A stretch of 64,000 nt of DNA from Flavobacteriia bacterium (GCA_016183815.1 JACPDW010000006.1:62001-126000); one strand, 5' to 3'; shown: positions 7,515 to 17,331, counted from the first letter of the stretch. Numbers and translations: made by a program. The notes: generated by a model not told the origin, from the letters alone.

Positions 7515-9704
7515 ATGTTGGAAGTTAAAGAGAATCTCAAAAGTGCATTACATACCTATTTTGGTTTTGATAGTTTTAAAGGCAATCAAGAAGCAATAAT
7601 AAATAATGTTTTAAATGGCAACAATTCATTTGTTATAATGCCAACAGGTGGTGGTAAGTCGCTTTGTTATCAATTACCAGCTTTGCTATCTGAAGGAACT
7701 GCTATAGTTGTTTCCCCTCTAATCGCTTTGATGAAAAATCAAGTTGATGCTATACGAAATGTGAGTGACGCAGAAAGCATAGCTCATTTTTTAAACTCAT
7801 CATTATCAAAGACTGAAATAACAAAAGTCAAAAATGACATTTCTGAAGGGAAAACTAAATTGCTTTATGTTGCACCTGAATCATTGACAAAACAAGAATA
7901 CATCGATTTTCTTACATCAGTTGATATTTCTTTTTTCGCCATAGATGAAGCCCATTGTATTTCTGAATGGGGACATGATTTTAGACCTGAATACAGAAGG
8001 TTACGAGAAATTTTTGAAAAGATTTCTAATGTGCCGATTATTGCATTAACCGCTACAGCAACACCAAAAGTACAATTAGATATTCAGAAAAACTTGAATA
8101 TGCTTGATGCTAAAGTGTTTAAATCTTCTTTTAATAGAGATAATTTGTATTACGAAATCCGACCAAAGAAAGATGTTGAAAAGGAAATTATAAAATTTAT
8201 ACGACAAAAAGAAGGTAAATCAGGGATTGTATATTGTCTTAGCCGAAAAAAGGTTGAAGAAATGGCTGAGTTACTAAATGTTAATGGAATTAATGCTCTA
8301 CCCTATCATGCTGGTTTAGATGCTGTAACACGAGCACGTCATCAAGATATGTTTTTGATGGAAGAAGCTGAAGTTATTGTTGCTACAATTGCATTTGGAA
8401 TGGGCATTGACAAACCAGATGTTCGTTTTGTCATTCACCATGATATCCCAAAATCTGTTGAAAGTTATTATCAAGAAACGGGTCGTGCTGGCAGAGATGG
8501 TGGAGAGGGCGAATGTGTTGTTTTTTACAGCTATAAAGACATAGAAAAATTAGAAAAATTTTTACAAGGTAAACCAGTTGCAGAACAAGAGATTGGAAAA
8601 CAATTGCTTAACGAAATGGTTTCCTATTCTGAAACATCTGTTTGTAGAAGAAAATACATTTTACATTATTTTGGTGAAGAATTTCAAGAAGAGAAATGCA
8701 ATAACATGTGTGACAACTGTAAATTTCCTAGAGAAAAATACGAAGGGAAAGATTATGTTCACCTTTTAATTAAAACTGTTTTAAACTTACAAGAACAATT
8801 TAAAGCAAAGCATATCTGTGCATTTGTAGCTGGAAATATAATTGCTGACATCAAAAGTTATAAACACGACAAACACCCTCTTTTCGGTAAAGGAAAAGAC
8901 AAAGATGAAAATTTCTGGAATGCGGTGATTCGTCAAAGTATTGTGGGGGGGTTACTTTCAAAAGAAGTTGAAACTTATGGCACTTTAAAAGTAACAAAAA
9001 AAGGTAAACAATTTATCGATGAACCAAAATCATTTTTTTTAATTAAAGAACATGATTTTTCAAATACAGATGACGACAATGAAAATTTTATTTTAAACGG
9101 AAAAGGAGGTGTATTTGATGAAGAATTATATGATTTACTTGTTGATTTAAGAAAATCTATCTCTAAACAGAAAAAAATACCTCCATTTGTTATTTTCCAA
9201 GAGCCCTCTTTAAAAGATATGTGTTTAAAATATCCTATTACAATGGATGAATTAACTAATATTCAGGGTGTTGGAACAGGAAAAGCTAGTAGATATGGTG
9301 AACCATTTTTAGATTTGATTTCTAAATATGTTGAAGAAAATGACATAGAGAGACCACAAGATATGGTGGTTAAGTCTTTAGTAAATAAATCCGGTTTAAA
9401 AGTTCAGTTAATTCAAAATATTGATAGAAAACTACCATTAGAAGATATTGCAAACTCTCAAGGAAAAAGTTTTCAAGATGTTTTAGATGAAATCGAACAA
9501 ATTGTTTCCTCTGGTACTCGAGTTAACATCAATTATTACATTGATTCCTTGTTAGATAAAGACAATCAGGAAGAAATATATGATTATTTCAAAGAAGCAG
9601 AATCAGATGATATTGTTGAGTCGTATCATTTTTTTGATGGAGATTATACCGAAGAAGAATTGCGTCTTATGCGGATTAAATTCATGAGTGAAATGGCAAA
9701 TTAG
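7515..9704 (+). CDS. recQ: ATP-dependent DNA helicase RecQ
   Basis: The 729-residue protein shows the full RecQ layout: Walker A MPTGGGKSLCYQLPA near residues 39-53, the DEAH box FFAIDEAHCISEWGHDFRP near 140, ALTATATP, helicase motifs VATIAFGMGIDKPDVRFVIHH and QETGRAGRDG, the RQC zinc-binding cysteines (CRRKYILHYF ... CNNMCDNC, residues about 374-402), winged helix, and an HRDC domain around residues 540-610. A further C-terminal helix-turn-helix-like segment (VQLIQNIDRKLPLEDIANSQG) is common in Bacteroidota RecQ. It unwinds recombination and replication intermediates. The HU/SPOR gene begins 37 nt after it. Confidence 0.96.
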   Translation: MLEVKENLKSALHTYFGFDSFKGNQEAIINNVLNGNNSFVIMPTGGGKSLCYQLPALLSEGTAIVVSPLIALMKNQVDAIRNVSDAESIAHFLNSSLSKTEITKVKNDISEGKTKLLYVAPESLTKQEYIDFLTSVDISFFAIDEAHCISEWGHDFRPEYRRLREIFEKISNVPIIALTATATPKVQLDIQKNLNMLDAKVFKSSFNRDNLYYEIRPKKDVEKEIIKFIRQKEGKSGIVYCLSRKKVEEMAELLNVNGINALPYHAGLDAVTRARHQDMFLMEEAEVIVATIAFGMGIDKPDVRFVIHHDIPKSVESYYQETGRAGRDGGEGECVVFYSYKDIEKLEKFLQGKPVAEQEIGKQLLNEMVSYSETSVCRRKYILHYFGEEFQEEKCNNMCDNCKFPREKYEGKDYVHLLIKTVLNLQEQFKAKHICAFVAGNIIADIKSYKHDKHPLFGKGKDKDENFWNAVIRQSIVGGLLSKEVETYGTLKVTKKGKQFIDEPKSFFLIKEHDFSNTDDDNENFILNGKGGVFDEELYDLLVDLRKSISKQKKIPPFVIFQEPSLKDMCLKYPITMDELTNIQGVGTGKASRYGEPFLDLISKYVEENDIERPQDMVVKSLVNKSGLKVQLIQNIDRKLPLEDIANSQGKSFQDVLDEIEQIVSSGTRVNINYYIDSLLDKDNQEEIYDYFKEAESDDIVESYHFFDGDYTEEELRLMRIKFMSEMAN

Positions 9705-9741
9705 TGAAACCAATTAAAGAATTCTACGTTTAAATTGTTTT

Positions 9742-10830
9742 ATGAAATCCTTAGAATATTCAATTATTGAATTAATTACTAAAAACCCTTGTGTAATTAT
9801 TCCTGAATTTGGAGGATTTGTAAGTTCTTATCAATCAGCAAGCATTGACATTGAAAAGGGTCAAATTTTACCTCCTGATAGACGTGTTCTTTTTAATCCC
9901 CGTTTAACAAAAGACGATGGATTATTGGCTCATTCTATCTCACAAAAAAATAATATTTCATACTCTGATGCTTTAGTTTGGATTTCAACTAAAGTTGCTA
10001 ATTGGAAAATTCTTCTTCAAAATGGAGGAAAAATTAATTTAGATGGTATTGGGGAATTGGTCATTAATTCAGAAAAACAAATAAATTTAATTTCCAATTC
10101 AAATCAAATTTTAGCTCTGGAATCGTTTGGTTTAAAAATATGTAGGTTAGAAAAAGCAAAGTCTAGTATAAATTTAGAAACAGATTTAAATAATAAAGAC
10201 GAAGGCAAACTATCTGTTCAAAAAAATGAGCAAAAACAAACAAACGACTTTTCATTTTCATGGAAAAAAACTATAAAACTTACTGCAGCTGCTTGTTTAA
10301 TTCCACTTTTATTTTTTACGGTTTGGATCCCTTTAAAAACTGATTTTTTAGAGTCAGGGGTTTTACCAATAAATGAATTGAATCCTTTTTATGAAAAGAA
10401 AAATTCTGTTTATAAAAAAAATACTCAAGCAGTTTTGAATGAAATCCAAAAAATAAAAATTGAAGACACTTTTGAAAAGGATTTATCTACCTTGTCAAAC
10501 GAAACTAGATTTTACTCCTACCCTCTTTCTGAGAATTTTTATATTCCAGTAAAAATAAATGAAAAAGCGGATTTAAATACTAAAAATAAGGACAAAAAAT
10601 TAAACAATAGTATAAAAGAAAATCGATTTAAATTTGTTTTGGGAAGTTTTTCTAATAAAATTAATGCTGATAATTTACTTTCAATACTTAATAAAAAGAA
10701 TTTTTCAGTACAAATACAATCCTATCAATCGTTTTACAGAGTTATTGTAGATGAGACAAGCAAGGAAACGAAAAATGAGTTAATTAATTTAGGTTATTCA
10801 CCTTGGAAATTAAAAAAAATTTCTCAATAA
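9742..10830 (+). CDS. HU-CCDC81 domain protein with SPOR domain
   Basis: The N-terminal ~140 residues match the HU-like domains named after CCDC81 in Bacteroidota (NPCVIIPEFGGFVSSY, DRRVLFNPRLTKDDGLLAHSI, LQNGGKINLDGIGEL). Residues about 178-198 form one membrane segment (KLTAAACLIPLLFFTVWIPL). After a polar linker, the last ~70 residues form a SPOR domain (FKFVLGSFSNKINADNLL ... FYRVIVDE), which in other bacteria binds denuded septal peptidoglycan. The arrangement implies a cytoplasmic HU-like head and a periplasmic SPOR tail, linking the inner face of the membrane (perhaps DNA) to the division site. The exact role has not been established. Confidence 0.85.
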   Translation: MKSLEYSIIELITKNPCVIIPEFGGFVSSYQSASIDIEKGQILPPDRRVLFNPRLTKDDGLLAHSISQKNNISYSDALVWISTKVANWKILLQNGGKINLDGIGELVINSEKQINLISNSNQILALESFGLKICRLEKAKSSINLETDLNNKDEGKLSVQKNEQKQTNDFSFSWKKTIKLTAAACLIPLLFFTVWIPLKTDFLESGVLPINELNPFYEKKNSVYKKNTQAVLNEIQKIKIEDTFEKDLSTLSNETRFYSYPLSENFYIPVKINEKADLNTKNKDKKLNNSIKENRFKFVLGSFSNKINADNLLSILNKKNFSVQIQSYQSFYRVIVDETSKETKNELINLGYSPWKLKKISQ

Positions 10831-10961
10831 TTTTTTAGTATTAAAATTTTATTTAAACCACGTCTATCTTAAAGAAAATTATAAATTATTCTAAATTCGA
10901 TTTTACTTCTTTTTATAAGGATTAATGTAAATCAGAAAATTAAAATCATTAGGCGTAATAT

Positions 10962-12245
10962 TCATTTTTTCCAATCATTTAAAAATATTCGAACACTTTC
11001 GTACATTTGCTGAAGTTCTTCGTTACTAGTGTTTGAAGGTGGGTTAAGAAAAAATGTATTTCCTAATGGTCGAATTAAACAGGATAATTCGATAAATTGA
11101 GTAATTATTTTTTCTTTAATGTTTGAAAAATAGCCATTTTTTTCAGCATCATATAATTCAAATGCAATGATTGTACCTGTTTGTCTAACTTCTTTTAAAA
11201 GTTCATGTCCTCTTATTTCATTGTAAAACTGGTGATGGCTTTTTGAAATTCTGTCTATTTGATCGTAAAAGTCTGCTTGTTCTATCAAATCAAAATTAGC
11301 ACAAGCTAAACTACACGCCAAAGGATTCGCAGTAAATGAATGTCCATGTAAAAGTGCTTGTTCCTTATTATCAGATAAAAAACCTTGGTAAATTTTTTCT
11401 GATGTATGTGTAATTCCCAAAGGAAGCACACCACCTGTAACACCTTTAGAAAAACAAACAATATCTGGAGTACTATTAATGTAATTCATTGCAAATAATT
11501 TTCCTGTTCTACCCCATGCTGTCATTACTTCATCAAAAACCACTAAGACATCATATTTTTTAGCAATTTGAACCCATTTTTCTAGAAATTCTGGTCGATA
11601 CATTCTCATTCCAGCTGCACCTTGAACAATAGGTTCAACAATAATTGCAGCAAATTCTCCACTTTCAAATAATTTTTCAGTAAGATGAAAATTTTTCTCT
11701 TCTATTTCTGTGTTAAAAGGGAAAGGTAAATAATCAACTGTAAAAAATAAATGTTCAAAAGGTTTGTTGAAATTTCCTCTAGAGCTAACAGACATTGCAC
11801 CAAAAGTATCACCATGATAGGCACCTTCTAAAGCTAAAATCTTTTTTTTTGGCTTATTTTGATTGTGAAAATATTGATAAACCATCTTAATTGCCACTTC
11901 TATTGCCGTTGAGCCATTATCAGAAAAAAAAGTACGAGTAAGTTCGTTTGGTGTAAATTTTGCTAATCTATAAGCAAGTTCAACCGCTTTGGGATGAGTA
12001 ACTCCTGCAAAAAGAACATGATCTAATTCATCAAATTGCTCAATTAATGCTTGTTTTAAATAGGGATGTTGATGTTCATGTAAAATAGTCCACCAAGAAG
12101 AATTACAATCCAGATATTTTCTCCCATTTACATCAACTAATGTTGAGCCATATCCTTGAACAATTTGTAAAGGTGGTCTTTCAATTTGATGTTGAGTAAA
12201 AGGATGCCAAACATACTTTTGATCTAACTCGATAAGTTTAGACAT
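10962..12245 (-). CDS. bioA: Adenosylmethionine-8-amino-7-oxononanoate aminotransferase
   Basis: A 427-residue class III PLP aminotransferase whose N-terminus (DQKYVWHPFTQH) and CNSSWWTILHEHQHPYL are typical of BioA. The PLP-binding lysine is in VCFSKGVTGGVLPLG (near residue 267); EGAYHGDTFGAMSVS, VFDEVMTAWGRTG and HGHSFTANPLAC are the other signatures. It catalyses the third step of biotin synthesis, using S-adenosylmethionine as amino donor. It is the last gene of a minus-strand run, 14 nt after pdhC; no other bio gene is in the window. Linkage to PDH may be only positional. Confidence 0.95.
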   Translation of the reverse strand: MSKLIELDQKYVWHPFTQHQIERPPLQIVQGYGSTLVDVNGRKYLDCNSSWWTILHEHQHPYLKQALIEQFDELDHVLFAGVTHPKAVELAYRLAKFTPNELTRTFFSDNGSTAIEVAIKMVYQYFHNQNKPKKKILALEGAYHGDTFGAMSVSSRGNFNKPFEHLFFTVDYLPFPFNTEIEEKNFHLTEKLFESGEFAAIIVEPIVQGAAGMRMYRPEFLEKWVQIAKKYDVLVVFDEVMTAWGRTGKLFAMNYINSTPDIVCFSKGVTGGVLPLGITHTSEKIYQGFLSDNKEQALLHGHSFTANPLACSLACANFDLIEQADFYDQIDRISKSHHQFYNEIRGHELLKEVRQTGTIIAFELYDAEKNGYFSNIKEKIITQFIELSCLIRPLGNTFFLNPPSNTSNEELQQMYESVRIFLNDWKK

Positions 12246-12259
12246 ATAAAATCTATATT

Positions 12260-13504
12260 TTACAACAACATTGAAACTGGATTTTCCAAAAATTCTTTTA
12301 AAGTATTCAAAAATGCTGCACCACTTGCTCCATCAACAACACGATGATCACAAGATAAGGTAAGTTCCATTACGTTTGCGACTTTAATTTCTCCATTTTT
12401 AACAATGGGTAATTCATTAACTCCACCAACAGCTAAAATACAACTGTCTGGGGGATTGATAATTGCTGTAAAAGAATCTATTCCAAACATTCCTAAATTG
12501 GAAATAGTAAATGTATTTCCCTCCCAATCAGATGGTTGTAATTTTTTATCTTTTGCTTTTTTTGCAAATTCACGTACTTCTTCACCAATTTCAATTAAAC
12601 CCTTTTGGTTTGCAAATTTCACAACAGGAACTAATAGACCATCTTCTACGGCTACAGCAACACCAACATGAACATGATGATTACGTCTAATTACTTCACC
12701 AAGCCAAGATGAATTCACAGTTGGATGTTTTACCAAGGCGTTTGCACAAGCTTTTACAATAAAATCATTTATGGATACTTTAACTGTTCCTTTTTCATTA
12801 ATTTTTTTTCTTGCATCAATCACCGCATCCATTTCAACTTTAAGTTTTAGATAAAAATGAGGAGCCGTAAATTTACTTTCCGCCAATCTTCTTGCGATTG
12901 TTTTTCTCATTTGAGAAATATTTTCGTCAGTAAAAGACTCAGAAAAAGAGGAGACAGAAACATTAGAATAAGCTGGAAAATAAGGAGTATAATGTTCAAT
13001 ATCTCTTTTAACTATCCTTCCTCCATCACCAGTACCCAGTACTTGATGAATGTCAATTCCTTTTTCATCTGCTAACCTTTTAGCTAGTGGTGAAGCAATT
13101 GTTCTATCGTTATTTGAAGTTATAGTATGCTTATTTTCAATATTTTTAGTTTCTTTAATTAAAGTATTACTTTCAGATTTGTTTTCTACTTTAACGTCAG
13201 GTTTTTGATTTTTTTCAACTTCAACAATAGTTGGTTTTGTAGTGATTAATGTAGAAATATCTTCACCTTCATTACCAATAATAGCTAAAATTGAATTTAC
13301 AGGGGCAGATTTACCTTTTTCAATACCAATATGAAGCAAAGTACCATCATAAAACGATTCAAATTCCATAGTCGCTTTATCTGTTTCAATTTCAGCTAAA
13401 ACTTCACCAGATTTAACTTTGTCGCCAACTTTTTTATTCCATTCAGCAACTACACCTTCGGTCATGGTGTCGCTTAACTTAGGCATATATACTACTTCAG
13501 CCAT
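12260..13504 (-). CDS. pdhC: Pyruvate dehydrogenase E2, dihydrolipoyl acetyltransferase
   Basis: The 414-residue protein has one N-terminal lipoyl domain with the lipoylated lysine in EIETDKATMEFE (Lys43), a linker, a peripheral subunit-binding domain (IASPLAKRLADEKGIDIHQ, about 137-172), and the catalytic acetyltransferase domain ending in SCDHRVVDGASG with the active-site histidine near 387. It transfers the acetyl group from the lipoyl arm to CoA. It follows pdhA by 10 nt. The E1 beta and E3 genes are not in the window. The lipB gene at 22.8 kb would help modify the lipoyl lysine. Confidence 0.95.
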   Translation of the reverse strand: MAEVVYMPKLSDTMTEGVVAEWNKKVGDKVKSGEVLAEIETDKATMEFESFYDGTLLHIGIEKGKSAPVNSILAIIGNEGEDISTLITTKPTIVEVEKNQKPDVKVENKSESNTLIKETKNIENKHTITSNNDRTIASPLAKRLADEKGIDIHQVLGTGDGGRIVKRDIEHYTPYFPAYSNVSVSSFSESFTDENISQMRKTIARRLAESKFTAPHFYLKLKVEMDAVIDARKKINEKGTVKVSINDFIVKACANALVKHPTVNSSWLGEVIRRNHHVHVGVAVAVEDGLLVPVVKFANQKGLIEIGEEVREFAKKAKDKKLQPSDWEGNTFTISNLGMFGIDSFTAIINPPDSCILAVGGVNELPIVKNGEIKVANVMELTLSCDHRVVDGASGAAFLNTLKEFLENPVSMLL

Positions 13505-13514
13505 AAAATTTTTT

Positions 13515-14570
13515 TTAATTTAAATATTCTTTGATAAATGGATAATCTTTCTGCATATATACATCTTCATACAATTCACTACCTTCAGGATAAGGTGAAT
13601 TTTCAGCAAATTCAACAGATTCATCTACCTCTTTCTTAACCCACAAGTCAATTTCATCAAATTGTTTTTGATTTAACCATTGATTTGAAGTTATAATTTT
13701 TTTACAATGTTCAATTGGATCTTTCTCTAACCATTCATTCACTTCTTCTTTGGATCTGTATTTTTGTGGGTCAGACATAGAATGACCTTTGTATCGATAA
13801 GTTCTAATATCTAATAAAGTCGGTCCATCGCCTCTTCTAGCTCTATCGCATGCTTCAGAAATAGCAAAATGAACTTCTTCAGGCAACATTCCATTGATTG
13901 ATTTTGAAGGCATTTCGTAGGACAATCCAATTTTTGACAAATCTTCAACATTTGTTGTACGTTGAACAGATGTGCCCATTGCATAATTATTGTTTTCAAT
14001 AATAAAAATTACGGGTAATTTCCAATTCATTGCCATATTGAAAGTTTCATGTAATGCGCCTTGACGAACTGCTCCGTCTCCCATTGATACAAAACAAACA
14101 TTTTGGGTTCCGTTGTATTTTTCAGCAAAAGCTACACCAGCACCCATGGCAATTTGTGCACCTACAATACCATGCCCACCCATAAAATTCTTTTCCTTAT
14201 CAAAAAAATGCATCGAACCACCTTTGCCTTTTGAGCATCCTGTTTTTCTTCCGTATAATTCAGCCATTAAAACTCTTGGATCTGAACCTAAACCTAAAGG
14301 ATGAGCGTGATCTCTATATGCCGTCATGTGTTTATCTTCTGGTTTACAAGCAGAAACAGTTCCAACAACAATAGCTTCTTGTCCAATATATAAATGACAA
14401 AAACCACCAAATTTTTGTTGAATATACAATTGACCTACTTTTTCTTCAAATTTCCTCATTAAAAGCATATCTTTATACCATTTAATATAGGTTTCTTTTG
14501 AAAAACCAATCTGTCCTGCTTGAAGACTTTTTTTAGTTTTTGATGGTTTTAAAGTAGTTTTATCTGCCAT
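13515..14570 (-). CDS. pdhA: Pyruvate dehydrogenase E1 component, alpha subunit
   Basis: From the ATG at 14570 (MADKTTLKPSKTKK) the protein has 351 residues; a TTG five codons upstream extends the frame but is unlikely. Thiamine-diphosphate enzyme signatures: FGGFCHLYIGQEAIVVG, TAYRDHAHPLGLG, GKGGSMHFFDKEKNFMGGHGIVGAQI, the cofactor-binding GDGAVRQGALHE...NMA with IENNNYAMGTSV, and YRYKGHSMSDP with the phosphorylation-loop-type serines. It decarboxylates pyruvate together with the beta subunit, encoded elsewhere. It sits between a lipoprotein gene (24 nt upstream) and pdhC, in an operon beginning with the ACT-domain gene and cdd; cdd next to pdhA is a recurring flavobacterial arrangement. Confidence 0.95.
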   Translation of the reverse strand: MADKTTLKPSKTKKSLQAGQIGFSKETYIKWYKDMLLMRKFEEKVGQLYIQQKFGGFCHLYIGQEAIVVGTVSACKPEDKHMTAYRDHAHPLGLGSDPRVLMAELYGRKTGCSKGKGGSMHFFDKEKNFMGGHGIVGAQIAMGAGVAFAEKYNGTQNVCFVSMGDGAVRQGALHETFNMAMNWKLPVIFIIENNNYAMGTSVQRTTNVEDLSKIGLSYEMPSKSINGMLPEEVHFAISEACDRARRGDGPTLLDIRTYRYKGHSMSDPQKYRSKEEVNEWLEKDPIEHCKKIITSNQWLNQKQFDEIDLWVKKEVDESVEFAENSPYPEGSELYEDVYMQKDYPFIKEYLN

Positions 14571-14594
14571 TTTAATATATTTCAAAGTACAAAT

Positions 14595-15395
14595 TTACAT
14601 TTTTTTTATATAATTCAATTTGTTTAATGGAATTGTTAAGTAGATGACATCCCATTTTTCATTTGCAATTTCTAAAGGATTAAAAAATAAATGAAGAGTA
14701 TCCTTTTGAATATAAAAAGCTTGTGGGTTAACTAACTGATTTTCATCTAACCAAAATCCATTTTCACTTAAAGATTCTTCATTATTTTTTAAATATTTTT
14801 CTTTTAGATGATTTAATATAACTGATTGATTGTTTGAATCGTTTTCAAATAAATCATAAAAAGTATATTTTTTTGCAGTCTCTTTATGAAAAACCAATGA
14901 ATAATAAGAATAAGAATTTAAATTATTTCCTAAAAAGACCTTACTTTTTAGCCATAAAAAAGCATAGGGTTGATTAGCTTCATCGATTAGTTTAATTTGT
15001 ACATCAAATTCATATAAAAATTTGTGTAACAATAAGTTGTATTCCTCTTTAGACTGTCGTTTAAATTGATTTAAATAAAAATCCATAAACTTATTGTCCA
15101 ATTCAGAAGGTCTGTATATTGAATTAGATTTAAAAGGATAGATATTTTTTAAATAATAATATATTTCTTGATGAATAGAGTCTTTATAGAGTGAATCACA
15201 TTTTTTATATGTCTGATATTCAATTCTAAATATGCTTGTGTCTAAATTATTACTTGAAATAAAATCTAATTTTTGAGAAAAACTTTGTATGTTTTCATTA
15301 TCATTTTTTTTTGTAGCATTTAAATCTTCAATATTGCGATTTGCACAAGAAAAAAATAAAAATAAAGTACTGATTAATAATACTTTGTAGATCAC
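14595..15395 (-). CDS. Lipoprotein resembling the DUF3298/RsiV family
   Basis: The product (266 residues) starts at a GTG whose bases overlap the cdd stop codon by 4 nt. A short signal peptide ends in the lipobox FFSC with the cysteine at about residue 17. The C-terminal third (NGFWLDENQLVNPQAFYI ... LHLFFNPLEIANEKWDVIYLTIPLNKL) has the look of the DUF3298 domain found in RsiV-like proteins, where 'NPYEIA' precedes a Leu-rich end; the preceding segment (YYSLVFHKETAKKYTFYDLF) matches the same fold. Some members bind lysozyme; that is not inferable here. Lying inside a metabolic operon, its own role is unknown. Confidence 0.6.
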   Translation of the reverse strand: MIYKVLLISTLFLFFSCANRNIEDLNATKKNDNENIQSFSQKLDFISSNNLDTSIFRIEYQTYKKCDSLYKDSIHQEIYYYLKNIYPFKSNSIYRPSELDNKFMDFYLNQFKRQSKEEYNLLLHKFLYEFDVQIKLIDEANQPYAFLWLKSKVFLGNNLNSYSYYSLVFHKETAKKYTFYDLFENDSNNQSVILNHLKEKYLKNNEESLSENGFWLDENQLVNPQAFYIQKDTLHLFFNPLEIANEKWDVIYLTIPLNKLNYIKKM

Positions 15396-15862
15396 AAACC
15401 AAAAGGAAAAATCAATAAATCTTTAATCGTATTAAAAACAAAAGTACGACCAGAATGAGAAATCAAATAAATTTCAAATGGCTCATTTTGTTTATTTTCA
15501 TATTCGGCCATAACTTGACGGCAAGCACCACAAGGGGATAAACAGGCGTTTTCATCAATTAATTCACCTTTAGAAACAATAATTAATTTTTTAATTTTAT
15601 TTTCTGGAAATAAAGTACCAAAAGAAAATAAAGCCGTTCTTTCTGCACAAATGCCACTTGGGTAGGCAATGTTTTCTTGATTTGTACCAACTATAGTTTC
15701 ATTATTATCCAACTGTAAAATACAAGAGACATGAAAATGACTATAAGGAGCATAAGCATTGTTAAGATATTTCTTTGCTTTATGAACTAAATTACCTATT
15801 TCATCACCTAACTCATTGTAATGTGAAAATTCATTGTATTCTATTTGTATTTTTTTTTTCAT
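15392..15862 (-). CDS. cdd: Cytidine deaminase
   Basis: The 156-residue enzyme has the zinc-site motifs CAERTALFSFG (Cys plus catalytic Glu) and PCGACRQVMAEYE (two Cys), and AYAPYSHFHVSCIL at the N-terminal side; the length fits the tetrameric small CDA class. It deaminates cytidine and deoxycytidine in pyrimidine salvage. The ACT-domain gene stop abuts its ATG directly, and the next gene overlaps its stop by 4 nt, so it is firmly in the operon. Confidence 0.95.
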   Translation of the reverse strand: MKKKIQIEYNEFSHYNELGDEIGNLVHKAKKYLNNAYAPYSHFHVSCILQLDNNETIVGTNQENIAYPSGICAERTALFSFGTLFPENKIKKLIIVSKGELIDENACLSPCGACRQVMAEYENKQNEPFEIYLISHSGRTFVFNTIKDLLIFPFGL

Positions 15863-16525
15863 TTATTCATGTTTAATTTGCATTAGAATCCTAAATGCTT
15901 TATCTACATCACTTTGATTAAAAATAATTGTAAATTCATTAGCTGTTGAAATCATATCAACAATATTTAATCCTTCCCAAGCTAATTGTTTTAAAATATA
16001 ATAATATATTCCATATACTTCTGTGTTTTCAATAGGTAAGTGAATGGTTATCGAAGCAAGATTATCATATCGATTCAGCAAAGTTTCATTTTCAAACAAA
16101 TGTAAAATATCGCCTTTATTGGGTAAATTTGTTACAATAGTAGTTTCAGAAACACCTTTTGTAATCGTATAAAATGATTTCATTTTGTCTGCTTCTAATA
16201 TTTCCAATAATTTAACTTGTAAACTACTAAGTGTAGAAGAATTTTCAAATGTAAAAATAGATAAATTACTTCTAACTAAAAAGTCTCCTATACCACTAAT
16301 TATTTTTTCAATTTTTAAAGAAATGTTTTTTGTTTTTTCAGGACTAAGTCTCTTTATAGCCATTATTATGGCACCTTCTTTCACATTTTGATTAAAATAT
16401 TCGTCTAATTCGGGTTTTATTTTTCTAGCTAAAGCAGATATATTTATTAAGTCTTCAGCGATTGCTTCTCTTAAAAAAGGACTACGATTAATAATATCTT
16501 CTGATACTTTGCTTACTGAATACAT
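15863..16525 (-). CDS. ACT-domain protein, possible regulator
   Basis: The 220-residue protein has an N-terminal helical region (VSEDIINRSPFLREAIAEDLINISALARKIKPELDEYFNQN) with a helix-turn-helix look, and a C-terminal segment (ASITIHLPIENTEVYGIYYYILKQLAWEGLNIVDMISTANEFTIIFNQSDVDKAFRILM) with the ACT-domain pattern known from aspartate kinase. It has no kinase domain. Such proteins occur across Bacteroidota and archaea without known function; ligand-dependent regulation is a family-based guess. It is the first gene of the cdd-pdh-bioA run and its stop codon abuts the cdd ATG. Confidence 0.65.
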   Translation of the reverse strand: MYSVSKVSEDIINRSPFLREAIAEDLINISALARKIKPELDEYFNQNVKEGAIIMAIKRLSPEKTKNISLKIEKIISGIGDFLVRSNLSIFTFENSSTLSSLQVKLLEILEADKMKSFYTITKGVSETTIVTNLPNKGDILHLFENETLLNRYDNLASITIHLPIENTEVYGIYYYILKQLAWEGLNIVDMISTANEFTIIFNQSDVDKAFRILMQIKHE

Positions 16526-16582
16526 GTTTGAATAGGTTTAATTACAAAATTAACAACAAATGTGTTAAATTATTAACAAAAG

Positions 16583-17266
16583 CTACAATTTTTTTTCAAT
16601 ATATTGTAAAGCTAATTCCAGTTGTTCGTTTTGATTTAAATTAGAATTGTCAATTACAATAGCATCTTTTACTTGTATCAAAGGGCTTTCTTTACGGCTT
16701 GTATCAAGGTAATCACGCTCTTCTACATTTTTTAAAACTTCTTCAAAACTGACATTTTGTTCTTGTATTTCTAACCATCTTCGTTGAGCTCTTACTTTTG
16801 GATCTGCGGTTAAAAAAAACTTCACTTCTGCATTTGGAAAAACTACTGATCCGATATCTCTTCCGTCCATTACGACTCCACCATTTTTACCAATGTTTTG
16901 CTGTAATAAAACCAATTTTTGTCTAACCTCTTTTACAGATGCAACTTTGCTAACCAATTGATTCACTTCCATTTTTCTTATTTCTTCATTTACATTTTGA
17001 CCATTAAGGAAAATAGAATATTCGGAATTTACTTCATTTTTTATAAATTGAACATCTACATTATTGAGTTCCTTTACCAAATCAATATTTCCTATATCCA
17101 AAGCATTGATTAATTTTTTTTTAATAAAATAATAGGTAATTGCTCGGTACATTGCACCAGAATCGATAAACAGATAGCCCATTTTTTTGGCTATTGCTTT
17201 AGCTAAGGTACTTTTTCCACAAGAAGAGTAACCATCAATTGCGATATTAATTTTTTTGTTTTTCAT
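16583..17266 (-). CDS. cmk: Cytidylate kinase
   Basis: From the ATG at 17266 (MKNKKINIAIDGYSSCGKST) the protein is 227 residues; the longer open frame upstream is not expected to be coding and crosses the efp promoter. P-loop GYSSCGKST, FIDSGAMYRAITYY, VMDGRDIGSVVFPNAEVKFFLTADPKVRAQRRW and DYLDTSRKESPL are CMP kinase signatures. It phosphorylates CMP and dCMP. It is transcribed divergently from efp with about 80 bp between the start codons. Confidence 0.95.
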   Translation of the reverse strand: MKNKKINIAIDGYSSCGKSTLAKAIAKKMGYLFIDSGAMYRAITYYFIKKKLINALDIGNIDLVKELNNVDVQFIKNEVNSEYSIFLNGQNVNEEIRKMEVNQLVSKVASVKEVRQKLVLLQQNIGKNGGVVMDGRDIGSVVFPNAEVKFFLTADPKVRAQRRWLEIQEQNVSFEEVLKNVEERDYLDTSRKESPLIQVKDAIVIDNSNLNQNEQLELALQYIEKKL

Positions 17267-17323
17267 TGTGTGCAAATTAATGTATTTTTTTGCTTTAATA
17301 AAAATTATTAGCAAGAAATTTGA

Positions 17324-17331
17324 TATTTTTG
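17324..17331 (+). promoter_or_regulatory. Putative -7 box of efp
   Basis: TATTTTTG matches TAnnTTTG and ends 14 nt before the efp ATG, implying a very short leader. No -33 TTG at the right distance. Confidence 0.35.
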
